NCBI GenBank assembly: GCA_913061235.1
Contig: CAJXTB010000003.1
Coordinates: forward strand, 186,001 to 250,000
Source of the DNA: an uncultured Pseudomonadota bacterium
GTDB taxonomy: Bacteria; Myxococcota_A; UBA796; GCA-2862545
Reading direction: 5' to 3'
Length of the DNA: 64,000 bases
Below are positions 16,408-25,741 of this stretch, piece by piece. Position 1 is the first letter of the stretch. Each line of letters opens with the position of its first letter. The notes below the pieces were generated by a model that saw only the letters and a list, made by a program, of their open reading frames with translations, made no database searches and was not told the DNA's origin. The translations under genes and the position numbers were made by a program.

Positions 16408-17930
16408 GAAGCTTTTGGCGCTGCCGCAGGCTGAGCCTCTGGCTCCGGGCTCTTCGGTGCCGACGTCACCCGCGACAAACGAAGCGACGACTGGAACACA
16501 TGCGGCTTCATGATGGACGAGCCGAGCAGCATGCGGACACAGTCCTGGAGCGCCTCAGTCACCGATGGATGCGGGTGAAGCAGCTCGGCGAGGTCTCGCA
16601 CCCCTCGCCCGTGGCAGATCATGAGGGACACCGCTTCAATCGCCGTCGATGCATGAGCGCCCACTACGCGAATGCCCAGAATGCGCATCTCGTCGTCATC
16701 TGTGACCAGAAGCTTGATGAAGCCATTGGTGCTGCGCATGGCGATACAGCGATTCACAAGGTCGTACCCGTACACGGCCACCCGGTACGACTGACCACTC
16801 TTCTGCGCCATGATCTCGTTCATCCCCACGCCCGCAACTTCCGGGTCTAGGAACATAATGGTGCTGATATTTTCGTACGAAAGCAGCTTACAGTGGTCCA
16901 GATAAAGACAATCCACCGCGTGGCGTCCCTCCACCTCACCAATATTCACGAGTGCGATGTCTAGGGTGACGTCTCCCACCGCGTGAATGTGCGGCACGTT
17001 GGTCGCAGTACCCGAGCAGGTGATGTGACCCCGGTCTGTGAACTCCACACCGGCTGCGGCCAAGTTCAGACCGCCGGTGTTCGGGACTCGGCCCACTGAG
17101 ATGAGCGCCTTGGCCACGGAGATAGTCTCCAAGCCACCGGTCGGATGGCGAATCGTGTACTCTACACGGTCCCCCACTCGGGTCAGGCTCTGAAGGTGGG
17201 CACCATGGTGAATGGTCACCCCTTTGGCCTCCATCTGGGTCGCGCAGACACCGGCTACGTCAGGGTCTTCAAAGGGCAGAATGCGGTCGGCTCGGTCGAT
17301 GATGTAGACCTTGGTCTGGCCGAAGTTTGAGAAGATAGTCGCGAACTCACATCCGATGACCCCCGCTCCAACAATCACCAAGCTGTCCGGAAACGCGTTG
17401 ATGCGCAGAATGTGGTCGCTGGTCAGGATGGCCTCGCCATCCACCGTCACATTCGGCAATGCCCGCGGCTTGCTGCCCGTGGCTACAATGATGGCATCTG
17501 CGGTGACAGTGCGCCCTTGCCCCGCTTCGGTACCCGTGACTCGAAGGGTGTGGGCATCCACAAACTCGGCGCTGCCGTGAACGTGGTCAATACGACCCGC
17601 GTGGTCGCCATAAGGCTGCCCCAGGGCCGTCAGCTGCTTGTGGAGTTGGCCCACCTTTTCGCGAATCGCGTTGCGCACACACAGGGCGACCTGATCGAAC
17701 GCCACGTGGACATTCTCCGCCTCAAAGCCACGGTCGCGGCGGGTGGCGCTCAGATAATCCTTGCTCAATTCCCACAGCGTCTTGGACGCCAGCGCGCCGT
17801 CATGAACCCCGGCTCCACCCAGCTCAGCACGCTCGATCAGAGCCACTCGCTTGCCGAGGTCCCACGCGCGAACTGCCGCCGCATAGCCAGCAGGGCCCGC
17901 TCCAATCACTGCCAAATCGTAATGCGCCAC
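16404..17930 (-). CDS. Pyridine nucleotide-disulfide oxidoreductase lacking redox Cys
   Basis: I use the GTG at 17930, preceded by GAGGGGG. An in-frame extension to 18029 would run into the divergent kinase gene. The 508-residue flavoprotein has the FAD-binding GAGPAGY near the N-terminus, a central NAD(P)-binding GAGVIGCE, the C-terminal FAD segment HAVGDV and the dimer-interface HPHPSVTE. It resembles soluble transhydrogenase and dihydrolipoamide dehydrogenase. However, where those have a Cys-x4-Cys pair this protein reads GGAGVHDGALASK, so positions 41 and 46 are Gly and Ala. It cannot use an active-site disulfide; an NAD(P)H-dependent transhydrogenase or quinone-type reduction is more likely. 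A Pro/Ala-rich tail ends the protein. Confidence 0.82.
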   Translation of the reverse strand: MAHYDLAVIGAGPAGYAAAVRAWDLGKRVALIERAELGGAGVHDGALASKTLWELSKDYLSATRRDRGFEAENVHVAFDQVALCVRNAIREKVGQLHKQLTALGQPYGDHAGRIDHVHGSAEFVDAHTLRVTGTEAGQGRTVTADAIIVATGSKPRALPNVTVDGEAILTSDHILRINAFPDSLVIVGAGVIGCEFATIFSNFGQTKVYIIDRADRILPFEDPDVAGVCATQMEAKGVTIHHGAHLQSLTRVGDRVEYTIRHPTGGLETISVAKALISVGRVPNTGGLNLAAAGVEFTDRGHITCSGTATNVPHIHAVGDVTLDIALVNIGEVEGRHAVDCLYLDHCKLLSYENISTIMFLDPEVAGVGMNEIMAQKSGQSYRVAVYGYDLVNRCIAMRSTNGFIKLLVTDDDEMRILGIRVVGAHASTAIEAVSLMICHGRGVRDLAELLHPHPSVTEALQDCVRMLLGSSIMKPHVFQSSLRLSRVTSAPKSPEPEAQPAAAPKAS

Positions 17931-17965
17931 AAGGCCCCCTCGACCCCCATTGTACTCATTGGCTT

Positions 17966-19189
17966 GTGGAGGCGGTGGGCCTGTATCCGACTCGCGTGGA
18001 CACTCGACCACAGACCCAGACCCATTCATCGGTTCCGGGCAGCGACAGATTGAACAGTCCGACTGTGGGCGCAGTCGATCTCACTGGATATGCCACGGTC
18101 ACTTACCGTTGGAGCCCCAAAATACGCGTCCCACAGCGACTAATACCTCTCATCGATCTCGGCGTTGTCGACGAGGTTGTACGGCCCCTCATGAGCGGAA
18201 AAGAGGCCGAGGTCTTTTTGGTGCGCAAAGGCGAAGAGCTTCGTGTAGCCAAAATCTACAAGGAAGCCTCCCGACGCAGCTTTAAGCACCGTGCCGAGTA
18301 CACGGAAGGCCGCAAGGTCCGCAATACGCGACAAGCCCGTGCCATGGCCAAGAGCAGTCGCTACGGCCGCGAAGAGACGGAAGCTGCCTGGCGGACTGCA
18401 GAAGTAGATGCGATCTATAAGCTTCAGGCCGCAGATGTGAAGGTGCCCCAGCCGTTCGACTATGTCGAAGGGGTCTTGGTCATGGAGCTCGTGCGCGGAG
18501 AAGACGGTCATCCCGCCCCTCGCCTCGTAGACATTGAGCTGGGCGCAGATGAAGCGCTGGACATGTTTCACGTGCTGCTGCGGGAGGTCGTCAAGATGCT
18601 CTGTGCTGGCATTGTGCACGGCGACTTGTCGGACTTCAACGTCCTTCTAGGCCCAGATGGCCCCGTCATCATCGACTTCCCACAGGCGGTCGACCCGGCA
18701 CAAAATAACAACGCCCAGAAGCTGTTGGTTCGCGACGTTCGCAACCTGACCAGCTTCTTCAGCCGCTACACCCGCAAGCTCCGCGGCACCCGCTACGGTG
18801 ATGAGATGTGGGCGTTGTACGCGAGCAACAAGCTCACGCCAGAGACCAAGCTCACCGGCAAGTTCAAGGGCGCCACCCACAAGGCCGACACCGGGTCGCT
18901 TCTGGAAGAAATCGCCAGCATCGAACGGGAAGTCCGCAAGCGTCGTGAGGCACTGGGGCTATCCATGCCCGCCCCGGCCAAAGACCCCGAGCCACTGCGT
19001 CTGTCCAATGGCCGCGTCATTAAGCCGCTCAAGCCCGGTGAGCCGCTGCCAAAGCGCGGCAAGAAGCAGCCGCCAAGGCAACAAGCACAGAGCAGCGACA
19101 CCTCGAAGAAGCGTCGCCGCCGTCGCAAGCAGCCGGTCGCCGAGACCACCTACGACCCTCTCGACGACTTTCTACTCATCGGTGATTGA
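17966..19189 (+). CDS. RIO-type atypical serine kinase
   Basis: This 407-residue member of the RIO1/RIO family is an atypical protein kinase or ATPase. The conserved core begins near RVPQRLIPLIDLGVVDEVV, followed by the nucleotide-binding LMSGKEAEVFLV and AKIYKE, the catalytic loop IVHGDLSDFNVLL and the metal-binding IIDFPQAVD. This matches bacterial RIO1-like proteins. The C-terminus carries a basic patch (KKRRRRRK) suggestive of RNA or ribosome contact, then an acidic end. The true start is uncertain: GTG at 17966 is 36 bases from the divergent reductase start, and later TTG or GTG codons before the core are possible. Confidence 0.85.
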   Translation: MEAVGLYPTRVDTRPQTQTHSSVPGSDRLNSPTVGAVDLTGYATVTYRWSPKIRVPQRLIPLIDLGVVDEVVRPLMSGKEAEVFLVRKGEELRVAKIYKEASRRSFKHRAEYTEGRKVRNTRQARAMAKSSRYGREETEAAWRTAEVDAIYKLQAADVKVPQPFDYVEGVLVMELVRGEDGHPAPRLVDIELGADEALDMFHVLLREVVKMLCAGIVHGDLSDFNVLLGPDGPVIIDFPQAVDPAQNNNAQKLLVRDVRNLTSFFSRYTRKLRGTRYGDEMWALYASNKLTPETKLTGKFKGATHKADTGSLLEEIASIEREVRKRREALGLSMPAPAKDPEPLRLSNGRVIKPLKPGEPLPKRGKKQPPRQQAQSSDTSKKRRRRRKQPVAETTYDPLDDFLLIGD

Positions 19190-19200
19190 GGACCGTTCCT

Positions 19201-19452
19201 CTAGAAGATGAGTGCTGTGACCACTACGTGAGTGTGGTTGGAGCCGCTTCCCATCGCCGGCTGTGTCTCCTCACCGTCGATCGAGAAGATGGCCTCGTCC
19301 CAGCCTTCTGGCGTTGCCTGGCGACGGGTCGTTGCGTGAATAGCACTGGCGAGCGGAATGCGAATTTCCCAGGCGCCTCCCCCAATCTCAGCTACGGTCG
19401 CGTCCGTCATCGGGACAAATCTATTGCGATGCACCACTTCAAGTTTGGCCAC
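19201..19452 (-). CDS. Small conserved-looking protein behind the esterase gene
   Basis: The 83-residue protein starts three bases after the stop of the upstream esterase on the same strand, so it is probably the second gene of that operon. It has no signal peptide or membrane helix. Its N-terminal half is beta-like (AKLEVVHRNRFVPM) and the C-terminal half is Gly/Ser/His-rich with a hydrophobic end. I do not recognise it. Confidence 0.55.
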   Translation of the reverse strand: MAKLEVVHRNRFVPMTDATVAEIGGGAWEIRIPLASAIHATTRRQATPEGWDEAIFSIDGEETQPAMGSGSNHTHVVVTALIF

Positions 19453-19455
19453 AGT

Positions 19456-20175
19456 CTACTCTCCTACGCACGTTGGCAGCAGGCCTTGTAGCTCGCGGAA
19501 CCATGCTTGGCGCACAGGCGATGGAATGCGGTGTTGCACGCCGACAAATGCCTGAAGAGAGACGTCTTCACCCGCTGCAGTCAAGGCATCGACGGCGGCA
19601 CGGGTGGCCTCAAACGGTACCACCGTGTCGGCATCTCCATGTAGCGCACGCGTCGGCGCCCAAGGGGAGGTCGCCACGCCGTCTAGCACCATACCGGACA
19701 CAGGTACGGCCCCTGCAATGTCATCCGGGTGACGCCCAGCCAGGGCAAAAGACAGCATGCCCCCCTGTGAAAACCCAGTCACCACCGGCTTTCCGCAGAC
19801 CGAGTCGTCGTTGCCAAGCTGTTCGAGCAAGGGTTGTAGGGCATCGGCTGCCGCAGAGACGTCCCCAGCGAGAGCACTCCAGTCCCCACTGCTCACACGA
19901 CGGGTCCACCACGCGTGGCCGTCGTCTCCCCACGGCTCCGGCGCCTGAACCGCAACCACACGCACCGGACCGGACAAGCCATCTAGGGCGTGGATAAAAT
20001 CTTCCGCTCTATCGCCCAGTCCATGCAGTGCGACCACCGTAGGGAGTCGGGCGCCAACACTCGTTCCTCCGCGTTCGGACACAACAACCGCGTGCGTAGA
20101 CACCGGAGCTGGCGTCGGAACAGCCACTACCGGCCCCCGACATGCCAACAGGAGTACTCCCCAAACCATGTTCAC
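19456..20175 (-). CDS. Phospholipase/carboxylesterase-family lipoprotein
   Basis: The 239-residue protein is an alpha/beta hydrolase of the phospholipase/carboxylesterase (YpfH/EstB-like) group. The N-terminal signal ends in LLLAC (Cys12), so it is probably anchored to a membrane facing the periplasm or outside. The oxyanion region is ALHGLGD, the nucleophile is Ser136 in GFSQGG, the acid is probably Asp183 in HGDADTVVP and the base His215 in VQHRIP. The triad is complete. It would hydrolyse short or medium ester or acyl substrates. The small gene at 19201-19452 follows directly. Confidence 0.83.
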   Translation of the reverse strand: MNMVWGVLLLACRGPVVAVPTPAPVSTHAVVVSERGGTSVGARLPTVVALHGLGDRAEDFIHALDGLSGPVRVVAVQAPEPWGDDGHAWWTRRVSSGDWSALAGDVSAAADALQPLLEQLGNDDSVCGKPVVTGFSQGGMLSFALAGRHPDDIAGAVPVSGMVLDGVATSPWAPTRALHGDADTVVPFEATRAAVDALTAAGEDVSLQAFVGVQHRIPSPVRQAWFRELQGLLPTCVGE

Positions 20176-20218
20176 TCCCGAAGAACTGGGCTATCGTGCG
20201 GCCCGTCTCGGAGACCCT

Positions 20219-20833
20219 ATGCGCATCCTGCCCTTCCTGCTGCTCGCCGCGTGCACCTCATCCAACCCAGATGACACCATAAACGACGGAACAGACGGAA
20301 CCGAGGGGTCCGAGGTCGCCTCGTGTGACGTCATCGACTGCGATGACCCGGCCTGTGCAGATGAAGGCGAGTGCGTCTTTTCAAGCGCCATGTCGCAAGA
20401 CACCTCGTTCGTACTCATTGGGCGTGAGATCGAGTGCAGCACCGTCTTTGGCCCCTTCCCCTACGACGTGCCGAACTGTGCCACCCGCTTCAGCGTCAAT
20501 ATGACCGAGCGCACGACCGGTGACCTGTGTACGGCCTGCGACATCACCTACGAAGGCACGCTCACCTACAGCGAAGACACCTGTAGCGAGCTCATTGGCA
20601 CCTCCGCACCCACTTCAAGCCAGTGGGGATTTGTCCACGTGAGCAGCACCGAACGTGAGCTGTGGACGAACGACACCGGTAGTTGGGTACTGTCCGAGAC
20701 CCTCACCGGCGCAAACGGGGTGTTCACCTTCGATACCACCGAAGCGGTCAACCAAGACCCGCCGGACTGCGACAATGGCGTGCAGTACGTCGGGGACATC
20801 ACCGTCTCGATTGCCTTCGAAGACCCAGAGTAG
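20219..20833 (+). CDS. Cys-rich lipoprotein of unknown function
   Basis: The start at 20219 is preceded by CGGAG and yields the signal MRILPFLLLAAC with an LAAC lipobox. An in-frame start further upstream would only add non-signal sequence and overlap the divergent esterase gene. The mature 190 residues begin with an Asp/Thr/Gly/Glu-rich linker, then a cluster of paired cysteines (DCDDPACADEGEC) and a beta-rich body. This architecture is common among myxobacterial lipoproteins. No family is recognised. It ends three bases before the convergent VIT/VWA gene. Confidence 0.7.
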   Translation: MRILPFLLLAACTSSNPDDTINDGTDGTEGSEVASCDVIDCDDPACADEGECVFSSAMSQDTSFVLIGREIECSTVFGPFPYDVPNCATRFSVNMTERTTGDLCTACDITYEGTLTYSEDTCSELIGTSAPTSSQWGFVHVSSTERELWTNDTGSWVLSETLTGANGVFTFDTTEAVNQDPPDCDNGVQYVGDITVSIAFEDPE

Positions 20834-20836
20834 CGT

Positions 20837-23800
20837 CTAGCCCGCGTAGGTGCCCAGCTCGACCCAGGCGCCATCCGCTTGCACAACGAAGGGCTGGTCT
20901 TCGATGGTCAGCTTACCCTGGCCATCGTGGCGGATGACGTGCAGGGTGCCCATTCCAAAGCCCATTGGCCCCTGGCTGTAGTAGTGCGCTTGGATGCGGT
21001 ACGGACCGTGGGCCTTCCCGTTGATAGCGAAGCACTCGGGTCCAAAGCCAGTGGTGACATCGGCGAACAGGGAGCCGCCTGAGCGAAGCACCTTGTCGCC
21101 GTAGTAGGCGTGGTTGCCCTGCGGGTCGTACACGTGCAGGTCGACGTCATTGGCGTCTGTCTCCCACGTGATGACAAAGCGTACCGAGCTGTCCGTCGGC
21201 AATGTGGCGCCAACGGCCGTCAGCCGTGTAGTGACGTCGTCACGAACACTGGCGTCTGCGGCAATCCACGCGGCGGCAACCAAGCCAATGTCTTCGCGAA
21301 CCACAACGTCTACACCCGCGAATCGCCCACCCGGGTAGGCCCGTTGAATGGCTGCTTCAAGCGTCTCAAAGGCGTGCTCGAAGTCTCCGCCACGGACCTG
21401 TGCCCATGCGAGCTGGCGATGGCTTGACGGGTGGTCAGGCCGTTGTTCCAGGGCCTCTTCGTAGGTATCGACAGCGAGGTCGTGGGCCACATCACCCAGG
21501 GCGTCCAGACGCTCTCCTGCCATGCGGCGCATGTCCGCGCGGCTCGGGAAGAGGTCGATGATGGAGCCATAGACACGGGCGGCCTTGGCGTTGTCGTCGT
21601 TCGCTTCCAGGGCTTCCCCCAGGGCGAGCAGTCCCAGGACATCTCCGGGATTCTGGGCAACGAAAGCATGGGATGACGACAAGGCACGGGCCACATTTCC
21701 GTCCGCGACCGCCGACTGAACGGCGAGAAGAAAGCTTCCTCCGGGGCTGGCGCCAACAAGGGCGGCAGCCTGTGGGGCCGCTGGCTCTGCCATGATCTCA
21801 TCCGCTGAGTCATCCATGAGCCCACCAATGACGGAGAGTTCTTCGCTATCTTCCGCCGCCATGGAAACGGGTCGACGCGACATTGCTGGCGGCGCTGGAC
21901 TCGGTGCGGACCGGGTGTTGCCTCCTCTACCGGACCGACGTCCGCGCTCATCGCTATCCCGAGCCGGCATGGCCCGCTGGACTTCAGACGAGACGGACTC
22001 GGTCCTAGAGACCCGGTCCATCGCACCGGAGTCCGCACCGCTGACGTCAACGGGCATCGGCATCTCCATCGATTGCTCCTGCTCCCCGCCGAGATCTCCG
22101 AAGCCGTCTGGCGGCATCTCATCCACGCGCGTCTCTTCCATTGGCCGGGCCCACTGAACTATCGGGGCCGTCCGACCGGCACGCGTCACCGAAGTGATGC
22201 TGCCGTCTTCTACGACCAAGACATCCGCCAGTGCGTTGCGGTCAATGCCGAATCGTGCGTAGTCCGCCTCCGTCTCCAACACGAGAAGCGACGTGCTGTC
22301 CGTCAGAACCCGGTGCTCGACAGACAAGGTAGTGACCTGGTTTCGGTAGGCCTCGGCAACGTCCATGTCATCGCTAGCGTCCGCCATGTGGAGCAGCCGC
22401 TGCATACGAGCTTGCACCCATTCACGCTCCAACAGCGGGCCCTGAACCTCGGCCATTGGAATGGCTCCAACCGAGGCTCCGGCGAGGTGTACGTCGAGCT
22501 GACCCTCGACCTTGGCAAAGACGGTACGGGCGTCACCGGGCTGCACGCCTTCCAGTACTTCTGGCCACACCCACTCCGCGCCAGGTACCGAGACCACAAG
22601 GTCCACAACATCTAGTTGAAGGCGACGAGCCACTTCTGACGCGCCCGTGTCTGCGTCCAATACGGTGCCAGACTGCGGCAAGACGGTTGCCAAGGTGCGA
22701 AGAATTTCCACATCGCGGATGCCGCCGACACCGAGAATATCGAGCCGTTGAACACCGCGATTCCCGAGATTTCGCAGCTCTTTCGACAGCTCCCGTGTCT
22801 CGTCATCTCCAGCGGTGACCACGCCATCGGTCACGAGCAAGACCCGCTCATGGTCCTGAACGGACCGCATGGCGCTGGCCAAGTCGGAGGCCCCAAAGGC
22901 GCCCCGGTCCAAAATCGCTTGGGCATGGACCGCGCCAAAGTCACGCGCCCTGCCCTCAAAGACCACCTGACGAGTCTGGTCAAACGCCACGACTCGCAGT
23001 GGAAAGTTCGCTGTGCGGGCGAGTTCTGCAATGGCCGACTGGACCACCTCAACATCGCTCGTGAGTCCAAGGGCGCGACTAGCACTGGTATCGATCAGCA
23101 CCGTCATGCTGCCAATGTCTACAGCTTCGGCGCGCAGGTTCGGCAGAACGCGAGCCATGGCCAAGTCGCCGTGCTGCACCCCCAGCTGAGCCCGGGGTCC
23201 GCCAGTCGCCACAACCACATCCCCTTCTGGGGCGGTGCGCTCACGGTGAAACTGGATGGACTCTTTGGCACGCCCGACCGTCTCAATGGACACATCCACA
23301 TCGAACGTGTCCAGGGTGGGCAGCCCAGCAGTCGGCAGCCGGTACAAGCCGTCGGCACTTGTGATCTCTTGGCTGTACGCGATGATCAGCTCTTTGTCGG
23401 CACCAGCGGGAATGGGAAAGACGCGGGCACGGAACTGATTGCCACCATCGGACTCGAGCAGAGCCGGGTCCTGACGACGATGCAGGAAGTCTTCGTAGGC
23501 CCGTCGCGCGAGCTGCTGTTCGACCACTTCGCCTTCTTGCCACTGCCCTTCAATGTTCATGGCGAACCGAGAGATGGCGGCGCCGTCAGGAAGGGTAATC
23601 TCAAAGCGACCTTCACGGACTCGCTGCTCGGGGTTGTTGAAGACCAGGTGAAGCTCGGTGTACGCCAGCGGCCCCTGAACCACCGCCTTCGCACTCATGG
23701 AACGCAGGCGCAGACCGGTTCCGTCAGACGCCGTCAGCTTCATGGCCGGCTGAACCACCTCGGGGGCATCGAACACCCACTCGCCAAAGTCTACAGCTGC

Positions 23801-23887
23801 GATTCCGTCGTCATCTGGCGAGTCCGCCAGGGCGACGGTGGCTGGAAGGAGAAGAGCGACGAGGGCGACGAATGAGGTGCGAAACAT
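20837..23887 (-). CDS. VIT / von Willebrand A / DUF2135 exported protein
   Basis: The 1016-residue protein starts with a signal peptide (residues 1-21). A VIT domain follows (about 40-185; FNNPEQRVREGRFEITLP, QQLARRAYEDF), then a von Willebrand A domain with the metal-binding DTSAS near residue 262. A long linker holds Glu/Met/Ser-rich disordered sequence, then comes a TPR-like helical region (about 740-860). The C-terminus is a DUF2135/YfaP-type beta domain (ITWETDANDVDLHVYDP). VIT-VWA proteins mediate protein-protein adhesion in the envelope. The AGGAG preceding the ATG lies next to a leader inverted repeat. It is the third gene of a row with the peptide-binding lipoprotein and flhA. Confidence 0.88.
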   Translation of the reverse strand: MFRTSFVALVALLLPATVALADSPDDDGIAAVDFGEWVFDAPEVVQPAMKLTASDGTGLRLRSMSAKAVVQGPLAYTELHLVFNNPEQRVREGRFEITLPDGAAISRFAMNIEGQWQEGEVVEQQLARRAYEDFLHRRQDPALLESDGGNQFRARVFPIPAGADKELIIAYSQEITSADGLYRLPTAGLPTLDTFDVDVSIETVGRAKESIQFHRERTAPEGDVVVATGGPRAQLGVQHGDLAMARVLPNLRAEAVDIGSMTVLIDTSASRALGLTSDVEVVQSAIAELARTANFPLRVVAFDQTRQVVFEGRARDFGAVHAQAILDRGAFGASDLASAMRSVQDHERVLLVTDGVVTAGDDETRELSKELRNLGNRGVQRLDILGVGGIRDVEILRTLATVLPQSGTVLDADTGASEVARRLQLDVVDLVVSVPGAEWVWPEVLEGVQPGDARTVFAKVEGQLDVHLAGASVGAIPMAEVQGPLLEREWVQARMQRLLHMADASDDMDVAEAYRNQVTTLSVEHRVLTDSTSLLVLETEADYARFGIDRNALADVLVVEDGSITSVTRAGRTAPIVQWARPMEETRVDEMPPDGFGDLGGEQEQSMEMPMPVDVSGADSGAMDRVSRTESVSSEVQRAMPARDSDERGRRSGRGGNTRSAPSPAPPAMSRRPVSMAAEDSEELSVIGGLMDDSADEIMAEPAAPQAAALVGASPGGSFLLAVQSAVADGNVARALSSSHAFVAQNPGDVLGLLALGEALEANDDNAKAARVYGSIIDLFPSRADMRRMAGERLDALGDVAHDLAVDTYEEALEQRPDHPSSHRQLAWAQVRGGDFEHAFETLEAAIQRAYPGGRFAGVDVVVREDIGLVAAAWIAADASVRDDVTTRLTAVGATLPTDSSVRFVITWETDANDVDLHVYDPQGNHAYYGDKVLRSGGSLFADVTTGFGPECFAINGKAHGPYRIQAHYYSQGPMGFGMGTLHVIRHDGQGKLTIEDQPFVVQADGAWVELGTYAG

Positions 23888-23928
23888 GAGGGCTCCTGGG
23901 CGATTGCTCTGGGAACGACACAGCCCTC
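23888..23928 (-). promoter_or_regulatory. Leader inverted repeat bordering the VIT/VWA start codon
   Basis: On the minus strand GAGGGCT (23928-23922) can pair with AGCCCTC (23894-23888), the seven bases directly before the ATG. The right arm overlaps the end of the AGGAG ribosome binding site. If formed, the 27-base-loop hairpin would hide the translation start. The pairing is perfect but the loop is large, so its importance is uncertain. Confidence 0.3.
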
Positions 23929-23991
23929 AGGTGCTTACACACCCGAGCCGTCTTTTCTAAAAACCAGTCCAGGCCACGGTTTGGGCTGCCG

Positions 23992-25662
23992 CTACTCCCG
24001 GCGTCGCCACTCGTGTAGGTCGTCGTATGGCGAGATCAGGTTGACGTTATCACCTGGGTCAAAACGGTCGTTTACGGCCACGATTTCGTCGTTCCACCAT
24101 AGAAACGTGTACGGCTGGTCACTGTAGATGACCTGTTGCAGTTCGCGCCAGATCGGGGCTTGGACTTCTGGTAGAGACGCCGCACTGCCTCGCCTGAGGA
24201 GGTCGTCAACGACCGGATTGCTGTACCCAGTAAAGTTGTAGTCGTACCTGGCAGGCCGACACTCTGGTCCAGACCCATCACAGGTGACGTCGGAGTGCCA
24301 CAGGAACTCGGGGTCCACAAATAGGCTTGGCGACCAGCCGGAAATGGCCGCATCGTAGTCGCGCAGACGGAGACGCTCAAAGAACGCTCCCGAGGGTTGA
24401 ACAGCCACATCCACGTGAATGCCGATGAGGCCTAGATCGCGTGCAATCGCCGCCAACGTTGCCGCACGGCGCGGATTGCCGGTCACGGTCACAAGCTCAA
24501 ATGAGAACGGAAGGCCACCGCGGTCGAGCGTTCCGTCACCGTCGGTGTCCGTCCATCCGGCTTCTGCCAACACTGTGAGCGCTCGCTGGGGGTCGTGTGG
24601 GAGTAGCTGGACATCCGGGTTGTGCAGGTCACACAAGTCGGGCGAGATGGTGCTCGTTGCCCGTGTTGCGTAGGGCGTGCCATCCACACTCGTCAGCTCG
24701 GAAGCAATAATCGCGTCAATGTCGATGGCTAAGGTCAATGCTTGCCGAACGCGAGCGTCTGCGAACAGGGGCCGTTCGGTGTTCCAAGCCACGTAGTCGA
24801 TGGACTGCGAGCTGCGCCGGTACAGCGTGATCTCAGGATGGGCCTGGGCGAGCGTGTTGGCATCCTCGAACTTCACCTGCGTCATGACGTGTACGTCGCC
24901 AGTCTCCAAGGCCTCAAGTCGCGCGCCATAGTCGGGCAAGATTCTGAACTCGACACCGTCCAGTGTTGGACGCCACGTGTCGGGCCCTGTGAACTGCGGG
25001 TTCGGCGTGAGGGTGAAGCCAACGTTGGGTACGTGGTCGGACATCGCCCACGGGCCAGACGCTAACGGCGGCAAGACCCCAGCGTACTGAAGCACTGTGG
25101 GGCGGTCCATCTTCCCAAGGAGGTGAGCGGGAAGAATGCCCAAAGACGTCGCTTGGTCGAGCTGCAAGGCCCTGTTGTACGGCTCTGTAAACCGCCACCG
25201 TAGATGCGTATCGTCAATGACACGCGGCCCTTCCCCCGGGCTCATCCGCATGACCTCGCCTTCATGTGGGCTCTGTAGACTCGGATCCGCTGCAAGTTGG
25301 TAGGTCAGGGCAACATCTTCGGCCGTCACTCGGTCGCCGTCCGAGAAAGAGATGTCACTGCGTAGGGTCATGGACAGCACCGTGCCCCCCTCCGACCAGG
25401 CCCAATCGGTCACGAGCGCAGGCCGACTCTCGATTCGACAGTCGAAATCAAAGTCCAGCATTGGAAACGTGGTCGCTTCAATAATCGTCTCATCAAGGGC
25501 CGAATCCGTTGCCACAGACATGACGCTGTACAGATCATACCCGACCGCAATGACAAGCGGATCATAGGAAGACGCGGCCGGTGGGGTCTGTGGTTCTGCT
25601 GTGGGTTGGGTCCATCCACAGCTCGCAAACAAGCCTGCAAGGCCAATCAACATACGGGCCAT
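23992..25662 (-). CDS. Oligopeptide-type ABC substrate-binding lipoprotein
   Basis: The 556-residue protein belongs to the SBP_bac_5 (OppA/DppA) family, which binds peptides, nickel or sugars for an ABC importer. The start is supported by GGAGG. The signal ends in GLFASC (Cys15). Typical segments are LRSDISFSDGDRVTAEDVALTYQ, FTEPYNRAL, TERPLFADARVRQALTLAID and DYDAAISGW, matching the family consensus for the hinge and ligand-binding lobe. No permease or ATPase gene lies beside it, so it either serves a transporter encoded elsewhere or has been recruited to another role. Confidence 0.88.
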   Translation of the reverse strand: MARMLIGLAGLFASCGWTQPTAEPQTPPAASSYDPLVIAVGYDLYSVMSVATDSALDETIIEATTFPMLDFDFDCRIESRPALVTDWAWSEGGTVLSMTLRSDISFSDGDRVTAEDVALTYQLAADPSLQSPHEGEVMRMSPGEGPRVIDDTHLRWRFTEPYNRALQLDQATSLGILPAHLLGKMDRPTVLQYAGVLPPLASGPWAMSDHVPNVGFTLTPNPQFTGPDTWRPTLDGVEFRILPDYGARLEALETGDVHVMTQVKFEDANTLAQAHPEITLYRRSSQSIDYVAWNTERPLFADARVRQALTLAIDIDAIIASELTSVDGTPYATRATSTISPDLCDLHNPDVQLLPHDPQRALTVLAEAGWTDTDGDGTLDRGGLPFSFELVTVTGNPRRAATLAAIARDLGLIGIHVDVAVQPSGAFFERLRLRDYDAAISGWSPSLFVDPEFLWHSDVTCDGSGPECRPARYDYNFTGYSNPVVDDLLRRGSAASLPEVQAPIWRELQQVIYSDQPYTFLWWNDEIVAVNDRFDPGDNVNLISPYDDLHEWRRRE

Positions 25663-25741
25663 CGCTTGCCTCCAGGGAGTGGACGACTACCACGCTGGCA
25701 GCTGCTCTCGCTCGTAAGACAGCCGGACATCGCCCCGAGCT

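Noticed and set aside
17931-18029. An N-terminal extension of the reductase to 18029
   Set aside because: It would add Pro/Gly-rich sequence not seen in the family and overlap the divergent kinase gene; the GTG at 17930 has GAGGGGG upstream.
22748-23875. A 375-codon open frame on the plus strand
   Set aside because: It lies entirely opposite the VIT/VWA gene, whose motifs are convincing. The plus-strand product has no recognisable motif or plausible start signal.
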